DNA from: FEB-7 sp963698265
GTDB lineage: Bacteria; Pseudomonadota; Gammaproteobacteria; Burkholderiales; Usitatibacteraceae
DNA length: 64,000 nucleotides
Reading direction: 5' to 3'
Assembly: GCA_963698265.1 (NCBI GenBank)
Contig: CAVOQC010000003.1
Span: forward strand, 186,001-250,000
Part shown: positions 8,661 through 18,502 of the stretch, piece by piece
Numbering within the stretch: the first letter of the stretch is position 1
Layout of the letters: each line of letters begins with the position of its first letter
Translations under genes and position numbers: made by a program
The notes under the pieces: model-generated
The model's database searches: none
Told to the model about the DNA's origin: nothing
The model's input: the letters and a program-made list of their open reading frames with translations, nothing else

Positions 8661-9574
8661 GACGCGCGTTCCATCGCGACACCGATTCGCATCGTGGCGG
8701 CCATCGTCTCGCCCGGCGCCAGCACTCGCATGCCGGTGCCGGACTGTCCCGCCGCGGCGAGCGCGAACGCGTCGATCACGTGGGACACGGGCTCGAGCGC
8801 GATGAAGGAACGGCCATCGCCGGGAGCGTAGCAGACGAGGCAGTCGAGAGGCGCCGGCGCGCTCAGTTCCACCCGGTGGGCGCCGTAGTCGAGCTGCGCC
8901 CGTCCCTTCCAGCCGGTGAAGCATCGGTCCACGATCCAGTCGTCGACGCGTCGCGGGCGCCTGAACTCCATTGCGGAAGGCGTCGGCACCCATTCGCGGG
9001 GAAGCCGGTCCTCGCCCGTCTCCCACAGGCCTTCCCACGCGCTCTCGAGCGTGGTGCCCGCGGCGAGCGGAAAGTAGGGATGCCATCCCAGCCCGGCCGG
9101 CATCGGGCGTCCTGCGGCGTTGCGAAGCTCGAGGGCGAGCGAAAGCCCATCCCCGTCGAGCGCGATCGACTGGCTCGCCTCGAACGCGAAAGGCCAGTCG
9201 GCGTCCGGCTCGTGCGCCAGCTCGAGCCGTGCGGTCGATGCCGATCGCTGCGCGACGCTCCACGGCCTTCGCCACCCCACGCCGTGCAGCGCGTGCCGCT
9301 CCGGCGGGAAGTTCGGCCGGAGCGCGAACTCCTCCGTTCCGAAACGCAGGCGCGCCTGGCCGATCCGGTTCGAATAGGGGACGAGGGGATAGCAGCTCAT
9401 CTGCCGCACCTTGCTCCCGGCGATCGCTTCGTCCGACGCGCGACGGAGGATGTCGGCATCGCGCCACGCGAAGCGCGCGATCGCGCCGCCGGTGCCGGGG
9501 CATACGAGAACGCGGCACTCGCCGGCCGCCAGCTCGACGACCTCCGCCGCCGGCGTGTCGCCTAGCTTGCCCAT
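8657..9574 (-). CDS. Aldose 1-epimerase family protein
   Basis: A 305-residue galactose-mutarotase-like beta-sandwich protein. Typical features are the NRI motif (PYSNRIGQARLRF), the catalytic-type His in HALHGVGW and GLGWHPYFPL. It interconverts alpha and beta anomers of an aldose. It overlaps the alpha-xylosidase gene by 13 bases and the lactonase gene by four, so it is translated as part of the operon. Here it would supply the anomer preferred by the sugar 1-dehydrogenase after the glycosidase releases the sugar. Confidence 0.87.
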   Translation of the reverse strand: MGKLGDTPAAEVVELAAGECRVLVCPGTGGAIARFAWRDADILRRASDEAIAGSKVRQMSCYPLVPYSNRIGQARLRFGTEEFALRPNFPPERHALHGVGWRRPWSVAQRSASTARLELAHEPDADWPFAFEASQSIALDGDGLSLALELRNAAGRPMPAGLGWHPYFPLAAGTTLESAWEGLWETGEDRLPREWVPTPSAMEFRRPRRVDDWIVDRCFTGWKGRAQLDYGAHRVELSAPAPLDCLVCYAPGDGRSFIALEPVSHVIDAFALAAAGQSGTGMRVLAPGETMAATMRIGVAMERAS

Positions 9575-11820
9575 TCGACGAAGACGCGTCCGTCACCGCC
9601 GTCGCGCGCGCGAAGGCCCTCGCTGAGAGAGCATTGCGCGCGGCTCACGCCGCGCAGCCAGGATCGCTGCGGCTCGAAGCCGCCGGTCACCACGCCGGCC
9701 ATGACGCACGGCGCGCGCCTGGGCATGCCGAAGACGCGTGCTTCCTCCACCGGCGAAGAGACGTCGATCTCGCCGGTGTGCTGGACCGCCCTTCCCAGAC
9801 AGAGCACGTGTCCCTCGCGCCCCCAGGCCGGCAGTCCGCCCAGCGGGCGCCTGACGAGCCGCGCCTGGCCACCCTCGACACGCTCGCCGGTCTCGAGGTC
9901 GTGCCAGGCCACCCCCGAGGGGAAGTAGACCTCGGTCTCGCCGCCGGGACGGACGATGGGCGCGACCAGCAACGCCTCTCCCAGCAGGTACTGCAGATCG
10001 AAGGCGCGCGCCGCACGATCGCGCGGGAAGGCGAGCGCCATCGCGCGCATCACCGGAAGCCCCGAGCGCGCCGCCTCCTCCGAAGCGCCGACGAGGTAGG
10101 GAATCAGCCGGTAGCGGAACGCGAGGAGCCGCTTCGCGATCTCCTCGGCCTCGGCACCGAACGCCCAGGGCTCGCGAGCGCCGATGCCGTGGTAGCGGAA
10201 GTGCGAGCAGAAGATCGCGTTCGCCGTCCAGCGCAGGAACAGCTCCGCGCTCGGCTGCTCGGCGCCGTAGAAGCCGCCGACGTCCGTGGCGTAGTAGGGA
10301 ACTCCCGTGAGGCCGTAGCCCAGGCCGCCGCGGATGCTCGCCGCCATGCCCTCCCAGTCGGACTGCGGATCGCCGCCCCACTGGATGGGATAGCGCTGCG
10401 AGCCGATGAAGCCGTCGCGGCCCCAGACCATGGGCGCACCGCGGCCGTGAGCGTCGTTGTAGCGCCGCGTGGCCTCGAACACGCAGCGGTTGTAGAGCAG
10501 CGGGTAGACGTTGTGCAGCCGTCGCCCCGTGTCCCCGTTGTGCGCGAGCATGTCGTCCTCGACATGCTCGCCGAAGTCGGTCTTGATGACGTCGATCCCG
10601 TCGTCGAAGAGCTCGTCGTGGCGCCTTGCCCAGTACGCCGCCGCCTCCGGATGGGTGAAGTCGATAGCGCCCGACGGCGGCAACGGCGTGAGGACCTTGC
10701 CGAAGGGATCGTCCGAGGGATCCTTCACCCAGTCGAAGACGTACGCGCCGCCGTCGCGCTTGCGCAGGAGCCAACCCTTCGCCGCGAGCTCGCCGAAGAG
10801 CGGGCTGTGCACCGAGACGTACGGGTACTCCCAGACGCAGACCCTGAGATCCTGCGCATGCAGCTCCCCGAAGGTTCGGCGCGGGTCGTCGTAGCGGGCC
10901 GGATCCCACTCGAAGGCGAAGCGCGTGCGGACATCCCACGCCGCGCGGCCGTCGATGGTGATCACGTCGCAGGGGATGGCGCGCCGGCGCACCTCCTTCG
11001 CGGCGTCGATCGCGTCCTGCGGCACCTTGTAGTAGGCGCGCGAAAGCCACATCCCGAAGCTCCAGAGCGGCGGGACCTCCGCCCTCCCCGTGAGGTGGGT
11101 GTAGCGTTCGAGCATCGCGGCGGGATCGCCCGCGAAGAAAAAGAGGTCGAGCGCTTCGTCCTCCACCTCGAGCACGAGCGTGCGATGCGACCACTGGGGG
11201 TAGCCGACGCCGTGGCGCACGACGCCCGGGGTATGGACGAGGAGTCCCCAGCCGTCGGAGCTCCAGCAGAAGGGGATGTTCTTGTAGGAAAGCTCCGTGT
11301 TGACGCCCAGCGCGTCCTCGGTGCGTCCGCGCACCAGCTGGCCGCGCTTGTCGAGCGGGCCGAACTTTTCGCCGAACCCGTAGACCGCCGCGCCGCTCTC
11401 CAGGGCGAACGCCCCGCACCAGCGGCGCGGCTCGCCCTCCTCGAGCCCGAAGGCCGGCAGGCGCGTGCGGCCGCGGAAATGCTGGTCGGTGATCGAGGCC
11501 AGCACGGGCCGTCCACGGTGCGCCAATTCGATCCGCACGGGATCGGGCAGGATCAGCAGCGAAAGCTCTCCCGCATCGATCCGCCATCCGCCGTCGGCCG
11601 GAACCACGGCGAGGTCCCCCTCGGGACTGGCGACGGCGAGCAGGCCGTAGTCGGGAAGCGTCGCCTCGCCGAAGCGCACGCGCAGGATCCCCTCGGCGTG
11701 GGACGAGACCTCCAGCGGCCTGCCCTCGGCGAGGAACCGGGCGGTTTCGGCGCTCGCGCCCTCGAAGGCGAGCGAGCCGAACCGCCGGAAACGCGCCTGC
11801 CCGAATCCTTCCTCGGTCAT
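9562..11820 (-). CDS. GH31 glycosidase, alpha-xylosidase (YicI) type
   Basis: A 752-residue glycoside hydrolase family 31 enzyme. The nucleophile is Asp415 in VIKTDFGEH and the acid/base is Asp484 in QWGGDPQSDW, nearly the same positions and spacing as Asp416 and Asp482 of E. coli YicI. The regions GGLGYGLTG and DVGGFYG also follow YicI rather than typical alpha-glucosidases, so alpha-xylosidase is the likelier activity, for example on xyloglucan oligosaccharides or isoprimeverose. There is no signal peptide, so it acts in the cytoplasm on sugars imported by the adjacent ABC transporter. Confidence 0.88.
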   Translation of the reverse strand: MTEEGFGQARFRRFGSLAFEGASAETARFLAEGRPLEVSSHAEGILRVRFGEATLPDYGLLAVASPEGDLAVVPADGGWRIDAGELSLLILPDPVRIELAHRGRPVLASITDQHFRGRTRLPAFGLEEGEPRRWCGAFALESGAAVYGFGEKFGPLDKRGQLVRGRTEDALGVNTELSYKNIPFCWSSDGWGLLVHTPGVVRHGVGYPQWSHRTLVLEVEDEALDLFFFAGDPAAMLERYTHLTGRAEVPPLWSFGMWLSRAYYKVPQDAIDAAKEVRRRAIPCDVITIDGRAAWDVRTRFAFEWDPARYDDPRRTFGELHAQDLRVCVWEYPYVSVHSPLFGELAAKGWLLRKRDGGAYVFDWVKDPSDDPFGKVLTPLPPSGAIDFTHPEAAAYWARRHDELFDDGIDVIKTDFGEHVEDDMLAHNGDTGRRLHNVYPLLYNRCVFEATRRYNDAHGRGAPMVWGRDGFIGSQRYPIQWGGDPQSDWEGMAASIRGGLGYGLTGVPYYATDVGGFYGAEQPSAELFLRWTANAIFCSHFRYHGIGAREPWAFGAEAEEIAKRLLAFRYRLIPYLVGASEEAARSGLPVMRAMALAFPRDRAARAFDLQYLLGEALLVAPIVRPGGETEVYFPSGVAWHDLETGERVEGGQARLVRRPLGGLPAWGREGHVLCLGRAVQHTGEIDVSSPVEEARVFGMPRRAPCVMAGVVTGGFEPQRSWLRGVSRAQCSLSEGLRARDGGDGRVFVEWAS

Positions 11821-11827
11821 TGCCTGC

Positions 11828-12658
11828 CTATCCCTTGATTCCGCCCGCCGTGAGCCCGCTCACCACGCGCTCCTGGAAGATCAGGATCACGATCACGACC
11901 GGCACCATGCCGATCACCAGGGCGGCGGAGATCGTCGGCCACGGAAAGGCGAACTCGCCCTGGTACATCTGGATACCCACCGGCAGCGTGCGGTAGGCGA
12001 CGGCCGAGTTGAAGGAGAGCGCGAGCAGGAACTCGTCCCAGGCGTTCACGAAGGCGAGCGTGCCCGCGGTGAACACGCCCGGCGCGGCCAGGGGCACCAC
12101 GACGCGAAAGAGCGCGCCCAGCCTCGTGCAGCCGTCGATCATCGCGGCATTCTCCAGGTCGCGCGGAATCTCCTGGAAGAAGCTCACGAGAACAAGCGTG
12201 CAGACCGGCAGGTTCAGCACGGTGTACGGAAAGACGAGCGCCCAGTAGCTGTTCAGCAGGTTCAGCCCGCGCATGATCTCGAAGAGCGGGACCATGAGCG
12301 TCACCAGCGGGAACATCGACACCGCGATGATCAGCGTGAGGATGAGGTTGCGGTGGCGCAGGTTCAGGCGCGCGATCGCGTAGGCCGCGAGCGCGCTCAC
12401 CAGGAGCGAGAGCGCCATCGCCAGGGCCGCGACGATCGCGCTGTTCATGAGGTACGTGGGCAGCGGCTGGTCGCTGAAGGCCGCCAGGTAATTGGCGAGG
12501 ACCGGATTCTGCGGCCAGTAGGTTATCGGCTTCGCGGTGAGCTCGACCTCGTTCTTGAACGACGTGGCGAGGATCCAGAGCGCCGGAAAGAAACCGTTCA
12601 CGAGGACGATGGCCGCCGCGAACCAACGCAGGGCCGCCCCGCCGCGCGCGGCTTTCAT
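11828..12658 (-). CDS. Sugar ABC transporter permease, MalG type
   Basis: A 276-residue inner-membrane permease with six hydrophobic segments. The EAA loop that contacts the ATPase is visible as ENAAMIDGCTRLGALFRVVVPLAAPG in parts (ENAAMIDG, FRVVVPLAAPG). It overlaps the upstream permease by four bases and is seven bases from the glycosidase gene. It should pair with the MalF-type permease encoded upstream to import the oligosaccharide. Confidence 0.92.
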   Translation of the reverse strand: MKAARGGAALRWFAAAIVLVNGFFPALWILATSFKNEVELTAKPITYWPQNPVLANYLAAFSDQPLPTYLMNSAIVAALAMALSLLVSALAAYAIARLNLRHRNLILTLIIAVSMFPLVTLMVPLFEIMRGLNLLNSYWALVFPYTVLNLPVCTLVLVSFFQEIPRDLENAAMIDGCTRLGALFRVVVPLAAPGVFTAGTLAFVNAWDEFLLALSFNSAVAYRTLPVGIQMYQGEFAFPWPTISAALVIGMVPVVIVILIFQERVVSGLTAGGIKG

Positions 12659-13548
12659 CGGCCCCCTCCGCGGATGTAGCGCAGGTAGACCCAGGTCGTC
12701 GCCATCGACAGCAGGAACATGAAGACGGCGACCGCCGAGCCGTAGCCCAGATCGAGGTAGTCGACCGCCTGCTGCTGGATGTACATCGCCAGCGTGGCCG
12801 TCTCCTCGCCCGGCCCGGGCATGCTCACCGGGATGTCGAAGGACTGGATCGCGGTCAGGGTGCGGAAGATGAGCGCCACCAGCATCGAGGGCACGAGCAG
12901 CGGAAGCGTGATCTCGCGGAACTTCGTCCACGCGGACGCCCCGTCCACCTCCGCGGCCTCGTAGAGCGAGGCGGGAATCGTCTGCAGCCCGGCGAGCAGG
13001 ATCAGCGCCATGAAGGACGAGGTCTTCCAGATCGTCGCGATGCAGATGGCGGCCAGCGTGAGCGCCGGCGAGTTGAACCAGATCTGCGGCGCGAGTCCCG
13101 CCCGGCGCAGAAGGTCGTTCACCAGGCCGTACTCGCTGTGGAAGAACCAGGCGAAGATGAGGCCCACGAAGGCGAGCGGCGTCGCCCACGGCAGGAGCAG
13201 CGCCAGGCGGATGGGCCCGCGCGAGCGGAACGGCAGGTTCGCGAGGAGCGCGAGGCCGAGGCCCACGACGAGCGCCCCGGGAACGGTGACGACGACGATC
13301 ACGAGCGTGTTGCGCATCGCGCGCCAGAACATGCCGTCGGAGAGCGCGGCCAGGTAGTTCTCCAGCCCGACGAACTTCACCGGCAGCCCCTGCGAGAGGC
13401 GCACGTCCATGACGCTGTTGAAAAGCAGGTTGGCCACCGGCCAGGCGACGATGACGAGGATCAGGAGGGCTGCGGGCGCGAGGAGGAGCCGGGCAAGAGC
13501 CTTCTCCGAGGGGTCGGCCACGCGGGCGAGAAAGGGGCGCGTGCTCAT
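12655..13548 (-). CDS. Sugar ABC transporter permease, MalF type
   Basis: A 297-residue inner-membrane permease with about six membrane spans (first at about residues 22-45). The EAA loop reads EAAEVDGASAWTKFREITLPLL. It overlaps the binding-protein gene upstream and the MalG-type permease downstream by four bases each, so the three are translationally coupled. It belongs to the carbohydrate uptake transporter-1 family. Confidence 0.92.
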   Translation of the reverse strand: MSTRPFLARVADPSEKALARLLLAPAALLILVIVAWPVANLLFNSVMDVRLSQGLPVKFVGLENYLAALSDGMFWRAMRNTLVIVVVTVPGALVVGLGLALLANLPFRSRGPIRLALLLPWATPLAFVGLIFAWFFHSEYGLVNDLLRRAGLAPQIWFNSPALTLAAICIATIWKTSSFMALILLAGLQTIPASLYEAAEVDGASAWTKFREITLPLLVPSMLVALIFRTLTAIQSFDIPVSMPGPGEETATLAMYIQQQAVDYLDLGYGSAVAVFMFLLSMATTWVYLRYIRGGGR

Positions 13549-14795
13549 CGCCGCAGGGCCCGCCCGATGCGGGTCTCGATCTCGTCGAGCGCCTGGGCGG
13601 GCGTCTTCACGCCGGCCATCACGGTGTTGGTGTTGATCCGCAGCGCGTCGGACACCTGCTTGTAGACCGGCGTCACGGGCCGTGCGCGCGCGGAGGCGAC
13701 GACCGGCAGCGCATCGCGGAACCACGGCACCGAAGCGAGGACCTTCGGATCCTCGTACACCTCCGGAAAGGCCGGGTGGAAGGAGCCCCGGATGGCGAGC
13801 TCGCGCGAGACGTGGGGGCTGGAGAGCCAGCGCACGAGCTTCACCGACTCCGCCTTGTTCCGGCCGAAGGCCGACACTGCCCAGTTCCAGCCGCCCATGC
13901 AGGAGACGGGCTCGCCGCCCGGCATGGCCGGCAGCGTCGTCACGCCCACCTTGCCGGAGACCTTGGTGGCGGCCCCCTTCTGGAAGTGGTTCCAGGCGTA
14001 GCCCCAGCCGACGGCGAACAGCACCTTGCCCGCCTGGAACTCCTTGCGGGTGTCATCGGTGGCCACTTCGGACACGTTCGCCTTGGCCACGCCGTCCTTC
14101 ACGAGCCCTAGCCACATGGCGAGGCCCGCCTCCGCCTTGCGCCGGTCGAAGTCGAGCCCGCCGTCGCGGATGATCTCGCCGCCCTGGCTCCAGTAGGGCA
14201 GCAGGAACGTGCACACCGCGCCCTCGATCGCCTTGCCCTGGAAGCTCACGCCCTGCAGGTCGGGATCGCCCTCGCCCGCCTGGATCTTCTTCGCGACTCT
14301 CGCGAGCTCCGGCCACGTGGCGGGCGGCTTCTCGCCGTACTTCTCGAGGAGGTCTTTGCGGTAGAAGAGAAACATCGCGTCGGCGAGCGCGGGCAAGGCG
14401 ATCACCTTGCCGTTGATGGTGTTGGCCGCGCGGTACGCCGGCAGGTAGCGCGACATCACGGCCTCGAGGTCCGCGCCCAGGTAGCCGTTGAGCGGCTCGG
14501 CCCACCCGGCGGCCGCGAACTGCGCCGGCCGGACGATGTCGATGAGGAAGGCGTCGAGCGTCGCGTCCTTCGCCGTGAGCACCATGTTGAGGTACTTCTG
14601 GTGCAGGTCCGACGAGGCGCCGCCCACCTCGAGCGACACCTTCACGCCGGGATTGGCCGCCATGTACTCGGCGAAGAGGGCGCGCATGATGTCCGGCCGC
14701 TGCTGGCCGCCGACGTAGACCTTCAGGTGGACTTCCGCTTGCGCCGCGGTGAGCGAAAGCGCGGCGGCGGCGAGAAGGCGGGCGAATCGGCGCAC
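13545..14795 (-). CDS. Sugar ABC transporter periplasmic binding protein
   Basis: A 416-residue extracellular solute-binding protein family 1 member. The start is GTG 14795, giving a signal peptide of about 20 residues (VRRFARLLAAAALSLTAAQA). Downstream it has typical features: YMAANPGVKVSLE near the N-terminus, an interlobe region around KVIALPALADAMFLFYRKDLLEKYG, and the SAFGRNKAESVKLVRWLSSP helix. It delivers an oligosaccharide to the two permeases. It lies five bases after the ATPase gene. The ligand cannot be read from sequence; the operon suggests a xylose-containing sugar. Confidence 0.9.
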   Translation of the reverse strand: MRRFARLLAAAALSLTAAQAEVHLKVYVGGQQRPDIMRALFAEYMAANPGVKVSLEVGGASSDLHQKYLNMVLTAKDATLDAFLIDIVRPAQFAAAGWAEPLNGYLGADLEAVMSRYLPAYRAANTINGKVIALPALADAMFLFYRKDLLEKYGEKPPATWPELARVAKKIQAGEGDPDLQGVSFQGKAIEGAVCTFLLPYWSQGGEIIRDGGLDFDRRKAEAGLAMWLGLVKDGVAKANVSEVATDDTRKEFQAGKVLFAVGWGYAWNHFQKGAATKVSGKVGVTTLPAMPGGEPVSCMGGWNWAVSAFGRNKAESVKLVRWLSSPHVSRELAIRGSFHPAFPEVYEDPKVLASVPWFRDALPVVASARARPVTPVYKQVSDALRINTNTVMAGVKTPAQALDEIETRIGRALRR

Positions 14796-14800
14796 GGTCG

Positions 14801-15907
14801 TCAGTCGGCGGAAAGCACGTCGCCGCTCTCGGGGTCGAACGCGTGCAGTTTCGTCATGTCGATCCAGGCGCTCAGCGCCGCCCCGGCTGCAAGCGAAGCG
14901 TCCGGGTCCACGCGGGCAACGAACTCGACGCCGCGCGCGGCGAGCGTGAGCAACGTCTCCGCGCCGAGCGGCTCGACCACGACGATTCTGGCATCGAGGG
15001 CCTGGTCGCTTTCGGCGGCCCGCGCGAGGCGGATGTCCTCGGGCCGGATGCCGAGCGTCACTTCCCGGCCCGCGAGCGCGCGCCATCGCCCGCTGCGTGC
15101 CGGCGGAAGCGCCAGCGCCGCGCCGCCCTCGCCGAACGTCACGGCGACCGCGCCCGCCGATTCGGCGATGCGGCCGGGGAGGAAGTTCATCGGCGGCGAG
15201 CCGGTGAAGCCGGCCACGAAGCGCGACCGCGGCCGATGGTAGATCTCGTCGGGAGTGCCCACCTGCATGATGCGCCCGGCCGAGAGGACGACGATGCGCT
15301 GCGCGAGCGTCATGGCCTCGACCTGGTCGTGCGTCACGTAGATCGTCGTCGCCGCGAGGCGCTGGTGCAGCTTCTTGATCTCGGTGCGCATCTCGGCGCG
15401 CAGCTGGGCGTCGAGGTTGGACAGGGGCTCGTCGAAGAGGAAGGCCCTGGGCTGGCGCACGATGGCGCGCCCCATGGCGACGCGCTGGCGCTGCCCGCCC
15501 GAGAGCGCGCGGGGCTTGCGCTCGAGGAGGTGCCCGATCTGGAGGATGGCGGCCGCGTCGTTCACGCGGCGGCGGATCTCGGCCTCGGGAAGCTTCCTCA
15601 GGCGAAGGCCGAAGGCAAGGTTCTCGAAGACGTTCTTGTGCGGATAGAGGGCGTAGTCCTGGAAGACCATCGCGATGTCGCGCTCGCGCGGCGGCAGGTC
15701 GTTCACGACCCGGCCCTCGATGGAAATCGTCCCTCCGCTCACGCTCTCGAGCCCCGCCACCATGCGCAGCAGCGTGGACTTGCCGCAGCCCGACGGGCCC
15801 ACGAACACCACGAACTCGCCCTGGCCGATCTCCAGGTCGATGCCATGGACGACCTGCGCGCCGCCGTCGTAGGCCTTGACGACCTTCGAGAACGCGATGC
15901 CCGGCAT
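14801..15907 (-). CDS. Sugar ABC transporter ATPase, MalK/UgpC type
   Basis: A 368-residue ATPase. Walker A GPSGCGKST, Q-loop MVFQDYALYPH, signature LSGGQRQRVAMGRA, Walker B AFLFDEPLSNLDA and H-loop YVTHDQ are all intact. After residue about 240 there is the C-terminal TOBE/OB regulatory region (LGIRPEDIRLA). It energises the importer. Its ATG overlaps the stop codon of the aldolase gene. A catabolic enzyme gene coupled directly to the transporter ATPase supports the import-to-degradation reading of this operon. Confidence 0.93.
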   Translation of the reverse strand: MPGIAFSKVVKAYDGGAQVVHGIDLEIGQGEFVVFVGPSGCGKSTLLRMVAGLESVSGGTISIEGRVVNDLPPRERDIAMVFQDYALYPHKNVFENLAFGLRLRKLPEAEIRRRVNDAAAILQIGHLLERKPRALSGGQRQRVAMGRAIVRQPRAFLFDEPLSNLDAQLRAEMRTEIKKLHQRLAATTIYVTHDQVEAMTLAQRIVVLSAGRIMQVGTPDEIYHRPRSRFVAGFTGSPPMNFLPGRIAESAGAVAVTFGEGGAALALPPARSGRWRALAGREVTLGIRPEDIRLARAAESDQALDARIVVVEPLGAETLLTLAARGVEFVARVDPDASLAAGAALSAWIDMTKLHAFDPESGDVLSAD

Positions 15908-16719
15908 CAATAGGCCCCGGTGCCCAGCGTCCGGGTGAGCGCGGGCTTGATCGCCGCGAGGAACTGGTTCGCCTGGCGCATCATCATGCCCATGTCGGAG
16001 GCCACCGCGACGAAGTCGTAGCCCCAGCCGATGAAGTCCTTGACCATTTCCGGGGTCGGCCCGACCGTGCCGATGCGCTTGCCGGCCTTGTGCGTGCGCT
16101 CGGCCGCGTCCTTCAGCGCCGCCTGCACCGAGGGGTGGGCCACGTTGCCGATGACGCCCATGGCCGCGGAAAGGTCGCCCGGGCCCATGAAGATCGCGTC
16201 CACGCCGTCCACGGCGGCGATCTCCTCGAGGCGCTCGATCGCCGCCGGCGTCTCGAGCTGGATCATCCGGAAGATGCCCTCGTTCGCGCGCTTGCCGTAG
16301 TCGGCGGCCGTCGTGTAGCGGCTCGCCCGGTGCATCGCCGCGTAGCCGCGCGTGCCCGGAAAGGACTCGCCGGCCGCGGGATAGCGCGTGGAGGCCACGG
16401 CGCGCGCGGCTTCCTCGGCGTTCTGGACGAAGGGGAACATGAGCGCCTGCGCGCCGATGTCGAGCGAGCGTTTCGCGAGCACCGGATCGTTCCAGGCGAG
16501 CCGGATCACGGGAACGGTCTTCGTGGATCCGATCGCCTGCAGGATGTGGCAGGCCTGCGGGAAGTCGATCGGCACGTGCTCCATGTCGACCACCAGCCAG
16601 TCGAAGCCCAGGCATCCGAGCGCCTCGGCGGTGGCGGGCGCTCCGGACATGAGCCAGGTGCCCAGGGGGATCTGCCCACGGGACAGGAGCTTGCGGAAGG
16701 GGTTCTCGAAGGGGTCCAT
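15907..16719 (-). CDS. HpcH/HpaI family 2-keto-3-deoxy-acid aldolase
   Basis: A 270-residue class II (metal-dependent) pyruvate aldolase. Family signs: GTWLMSGAP near the start, DMEHVPID with metal-side Glu, QLETPAAIE with the metal Glu, and FMGPGDLSAAMG with the metal Asp; catalytic His is in the DMEH motif. It cleaves 2-keto-3-deoxy sugar acids to pyruvate and an aldehyde. Following the dehydratase by five bases, it would cleave 2-keto-3-deoxypentonate to pyruvate and glycolaldehyde (Dahms-type route). 2-Keto-3-deoxy-rhamnonate-type substrates are an alternative. Confidence 0.87.
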   Translation of the reverse strand: MDPFENPFRKLLSRGQIPLGTWLMSGAPATAEALGCLGFDWLVVDMEHVPIDFPQACHILQAIGSTKTVPVIRLAWNDPVLAKRSLDIGAQALMFPFVQNAEEAARAVASTRYPAAGESFPGTRGYAAMHRASRYTTAADYGKRANEGIFRMIQLETPAAIERLEEIAAVDGVDAIFMGPGDLSAAMGVIGNVAHPSVQAALKDAAERTHKAGKRIGTVGPTPEMVKDFIGWGYDFVAVASDMGMMMRQANQFLAAIKPALTRTLGTGAY

Positions 16720-16724
16720 GGGCT

Positions 16725-18458
16725 CTAGAAGATGGGGGGTTCCGGGGTGGGCGCGGTGCCCATGAGGAAGTCGAAGTCGCAGCCGCGGTCGGCCTGCGTC
16801 ACGTGGTCGACGTAGAGGCGCGCGAAGCCGCGCTCGTATGGCCGCGCCGGCGGCTTCCACGCCTGGCGCCGCCTCGCGAGCTCGGCCTCGTCGACGTCGA
16901 GGTTCAGGCGGCGCGCCTCGATGTCCAGCTCTATCGGGTCGCCCGTGCGGACCAGCGCGAGCGGGCCGCCCACGGCCGCCTCGGGCGCCACGTGCAGCAC
17001 GCAGGTGCCGTAGTGGGTGCCGCTCATGCGCGCGTCCGACACGCGCACCATGTCGCGCACGCCGCGCTCCAGGAGCTTCTTCGGGATGGGCAGGTTGCCC
17101 CACTCCGGCATGCCGGGTGCGCCGACGGGGCCGGCGTGGCGGAGCACCAGGACCGTGCCCTCGTCCACCTCCAGCGCCGGGTCGTGGATGCGCGCCGACA
17201 TCTCGGCGTGGGAGTCGAAGACGAGCGCGCGGCCGCGGTGGCGCAGGAACTTCTCGCTGGCGGCGGAAGCCTTCACCACCGCGCCGTCGGGGCAGAGATT
17301 GCCGCGAAGCACCGCGAGCGTTCCGCCGGACGACACCGGGCGCGAGACGGGGCGGATCACCTCGGGGTCCTCGCAACGCGCACCCTCGAGGTTTTCCCCG
17401 AGCGTGCGGCCGTTCACGGTGAGCGCCTCGAGCGCGAGCTGCGGACGGATCCCGGCGAGCAGCACCGGCAGCCCGCCCGCGTAGTAGAAGTCCTCCATCA
17501 GCTTGTCGCCGGAGGGAAAGAGGTTGGCGAGCACGGGAATGCGCCGGGAGGCGGCGTCGAGGTCGGCGAGCGTGAGCCGGACGCCCGCGCGTGCGGCGAT
17601 CGCGATCGTGTGGATGGCCGCGTTGGTCGACCCGCCGAGCGCCATGTAGGCCGCCACGCCGTTGGCCACCGAGTCCGCGGTGAAGAAACGGGACGGCCTG
17701 AGGTCCTCCCACACCATGTCCACGATGCGCGTGCCGCAGGCGTGCGCCATGCGCGGGTGGTTCGCGTCCATGGCCGGGATGCTCGACGCGCCCGGCAGCG
17801 TGAAGCCCATCGCCTCGGCGATCGAGGTCATGGTGCTCGCCGTGCCCATGGTGTTGCAGGTGCCCGGCGAGCGCGTCATCTTCGCCTCCAGCCGGATCCA
17901 CTCCTCGCGACCGATGTTCCCGGCCGTGAACTCGTCGAAGAACTTGCGCGTGTGGGTGCCCGCGCCGACGCGCTCGCCGCGGTAGCGGTCGTTCAGCATC
18001 GGGCCCGCCGGGCAGTAGATGGCCGGGATGTCCATGCTGATCGCGCCCATGAGCAGCCCAGGCGTCGTCTTGTCGCAGCCGCCCAGGAGCACCGCCCCGT
18101 CCACGGGATGCGAACGCAGCAGTTCCTCGGCTTCCATCGCGAGGAGGTTGCGGTAGAGCATGGTGGTGGGCTTCACCATCACCTCGCCCAGGGACAGGGC
18201 GGGCAGCTCCACGGGGAACGCGCCCGCGAGCAGGATCGCCTCGCGCACCGAGGCGGCCCGCTCCCGCAGGTGGGCATGGCAGGGCGAGAGGTCGCTCCAG
18301 GTGTTCAGGACGGCGATGACCGGTCGGCCCAGGAACTCGTCTCGCGCGAGACCGCGCTGCTGCAGGCGCTGGCGGTGGGAAAAGGAGCGCATGCCCTCGC
18401 CCGCGAGCCAGCGCTGGCTGCGCAGCGATTCGAGGCTTCGGCGGGGGGGCGTGGCCAA
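16725..18458 (-). CDS. IlvD/Edd family aldonate dehydratase
   Basis: A 577-residue Fe-S dehydratase. Cluster-type cysteines and loops are visible: SDLSPCHAHLRERAA, LLGGCDKTTPG, SPGTCNTMGTAST, and the conserved ALGGSTNAAIH and MSGTHYGTCVLHVAPE. It resembles L-arabinonate/D-xylonate dehydratases more than branched-chain IlvD, an inference from the MRSFSHRQRL N-terminus and the GTHYGTCVLH C-terminal motif. It converts an aldonic acid to the 2-keto-3-deoxy acid. It is the first enzyme gene after the TonB receptor in the sugar operon. Confidence 0.87.
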   Translation of the reverse strand: MATPPRRSLESLRSQRWLAGEGMRSFSHRQRLQQRGLARDEFLGRPVIAVLNTWSDLSPCHAHLRERAASVREAILLAGAFPVELPALSLGEVMVKPTTMLYRNLLAMEAEELLRSHPVDGAVLLGGCDKTTPGLLMGAISMDIPAIYCPAGPMLNDRYRGERVGAGTHTRKFFDEFTAGNIGREEWIRLEAKMTRSPGTCNTMGTASTMTSIAEAMGFTLPGASSIPAMDANHPRMAHACGTRIVDMVWEDLRPSRFFTADSVANGVAAYMALGGSTNAAIHTIAIAARAGVRLTLADLDAASRRIPVLANLFPSGDKLMEDFYYAGGLPVLLAGIRPQLALEALTVNGRTLGENLEGARCEDPEVIRPVSRPVSSGGTLAVLRGNLCPDGAVVKASAASEKFLRHRGRALVFDSHAEMSARIHDPALEVDEGTVLVLRHAGPVGAPGMPEWGNLPIPKKLLERGVRDMVRVSDARMSGTHYGTCVLHVAPEAAVGGPLALVRTGDPIELDIEARRLNLDVDEAELARRRQAWKPPARPYERGFARLYVDHVTQADRGCDFDFLMGTAPTPEPPIF

Positions 18459-18502
18459 GGTCGGGGCTCCTTCGGGCGTCCGGCTCTCCGGCGGGAAAGC
18501 GG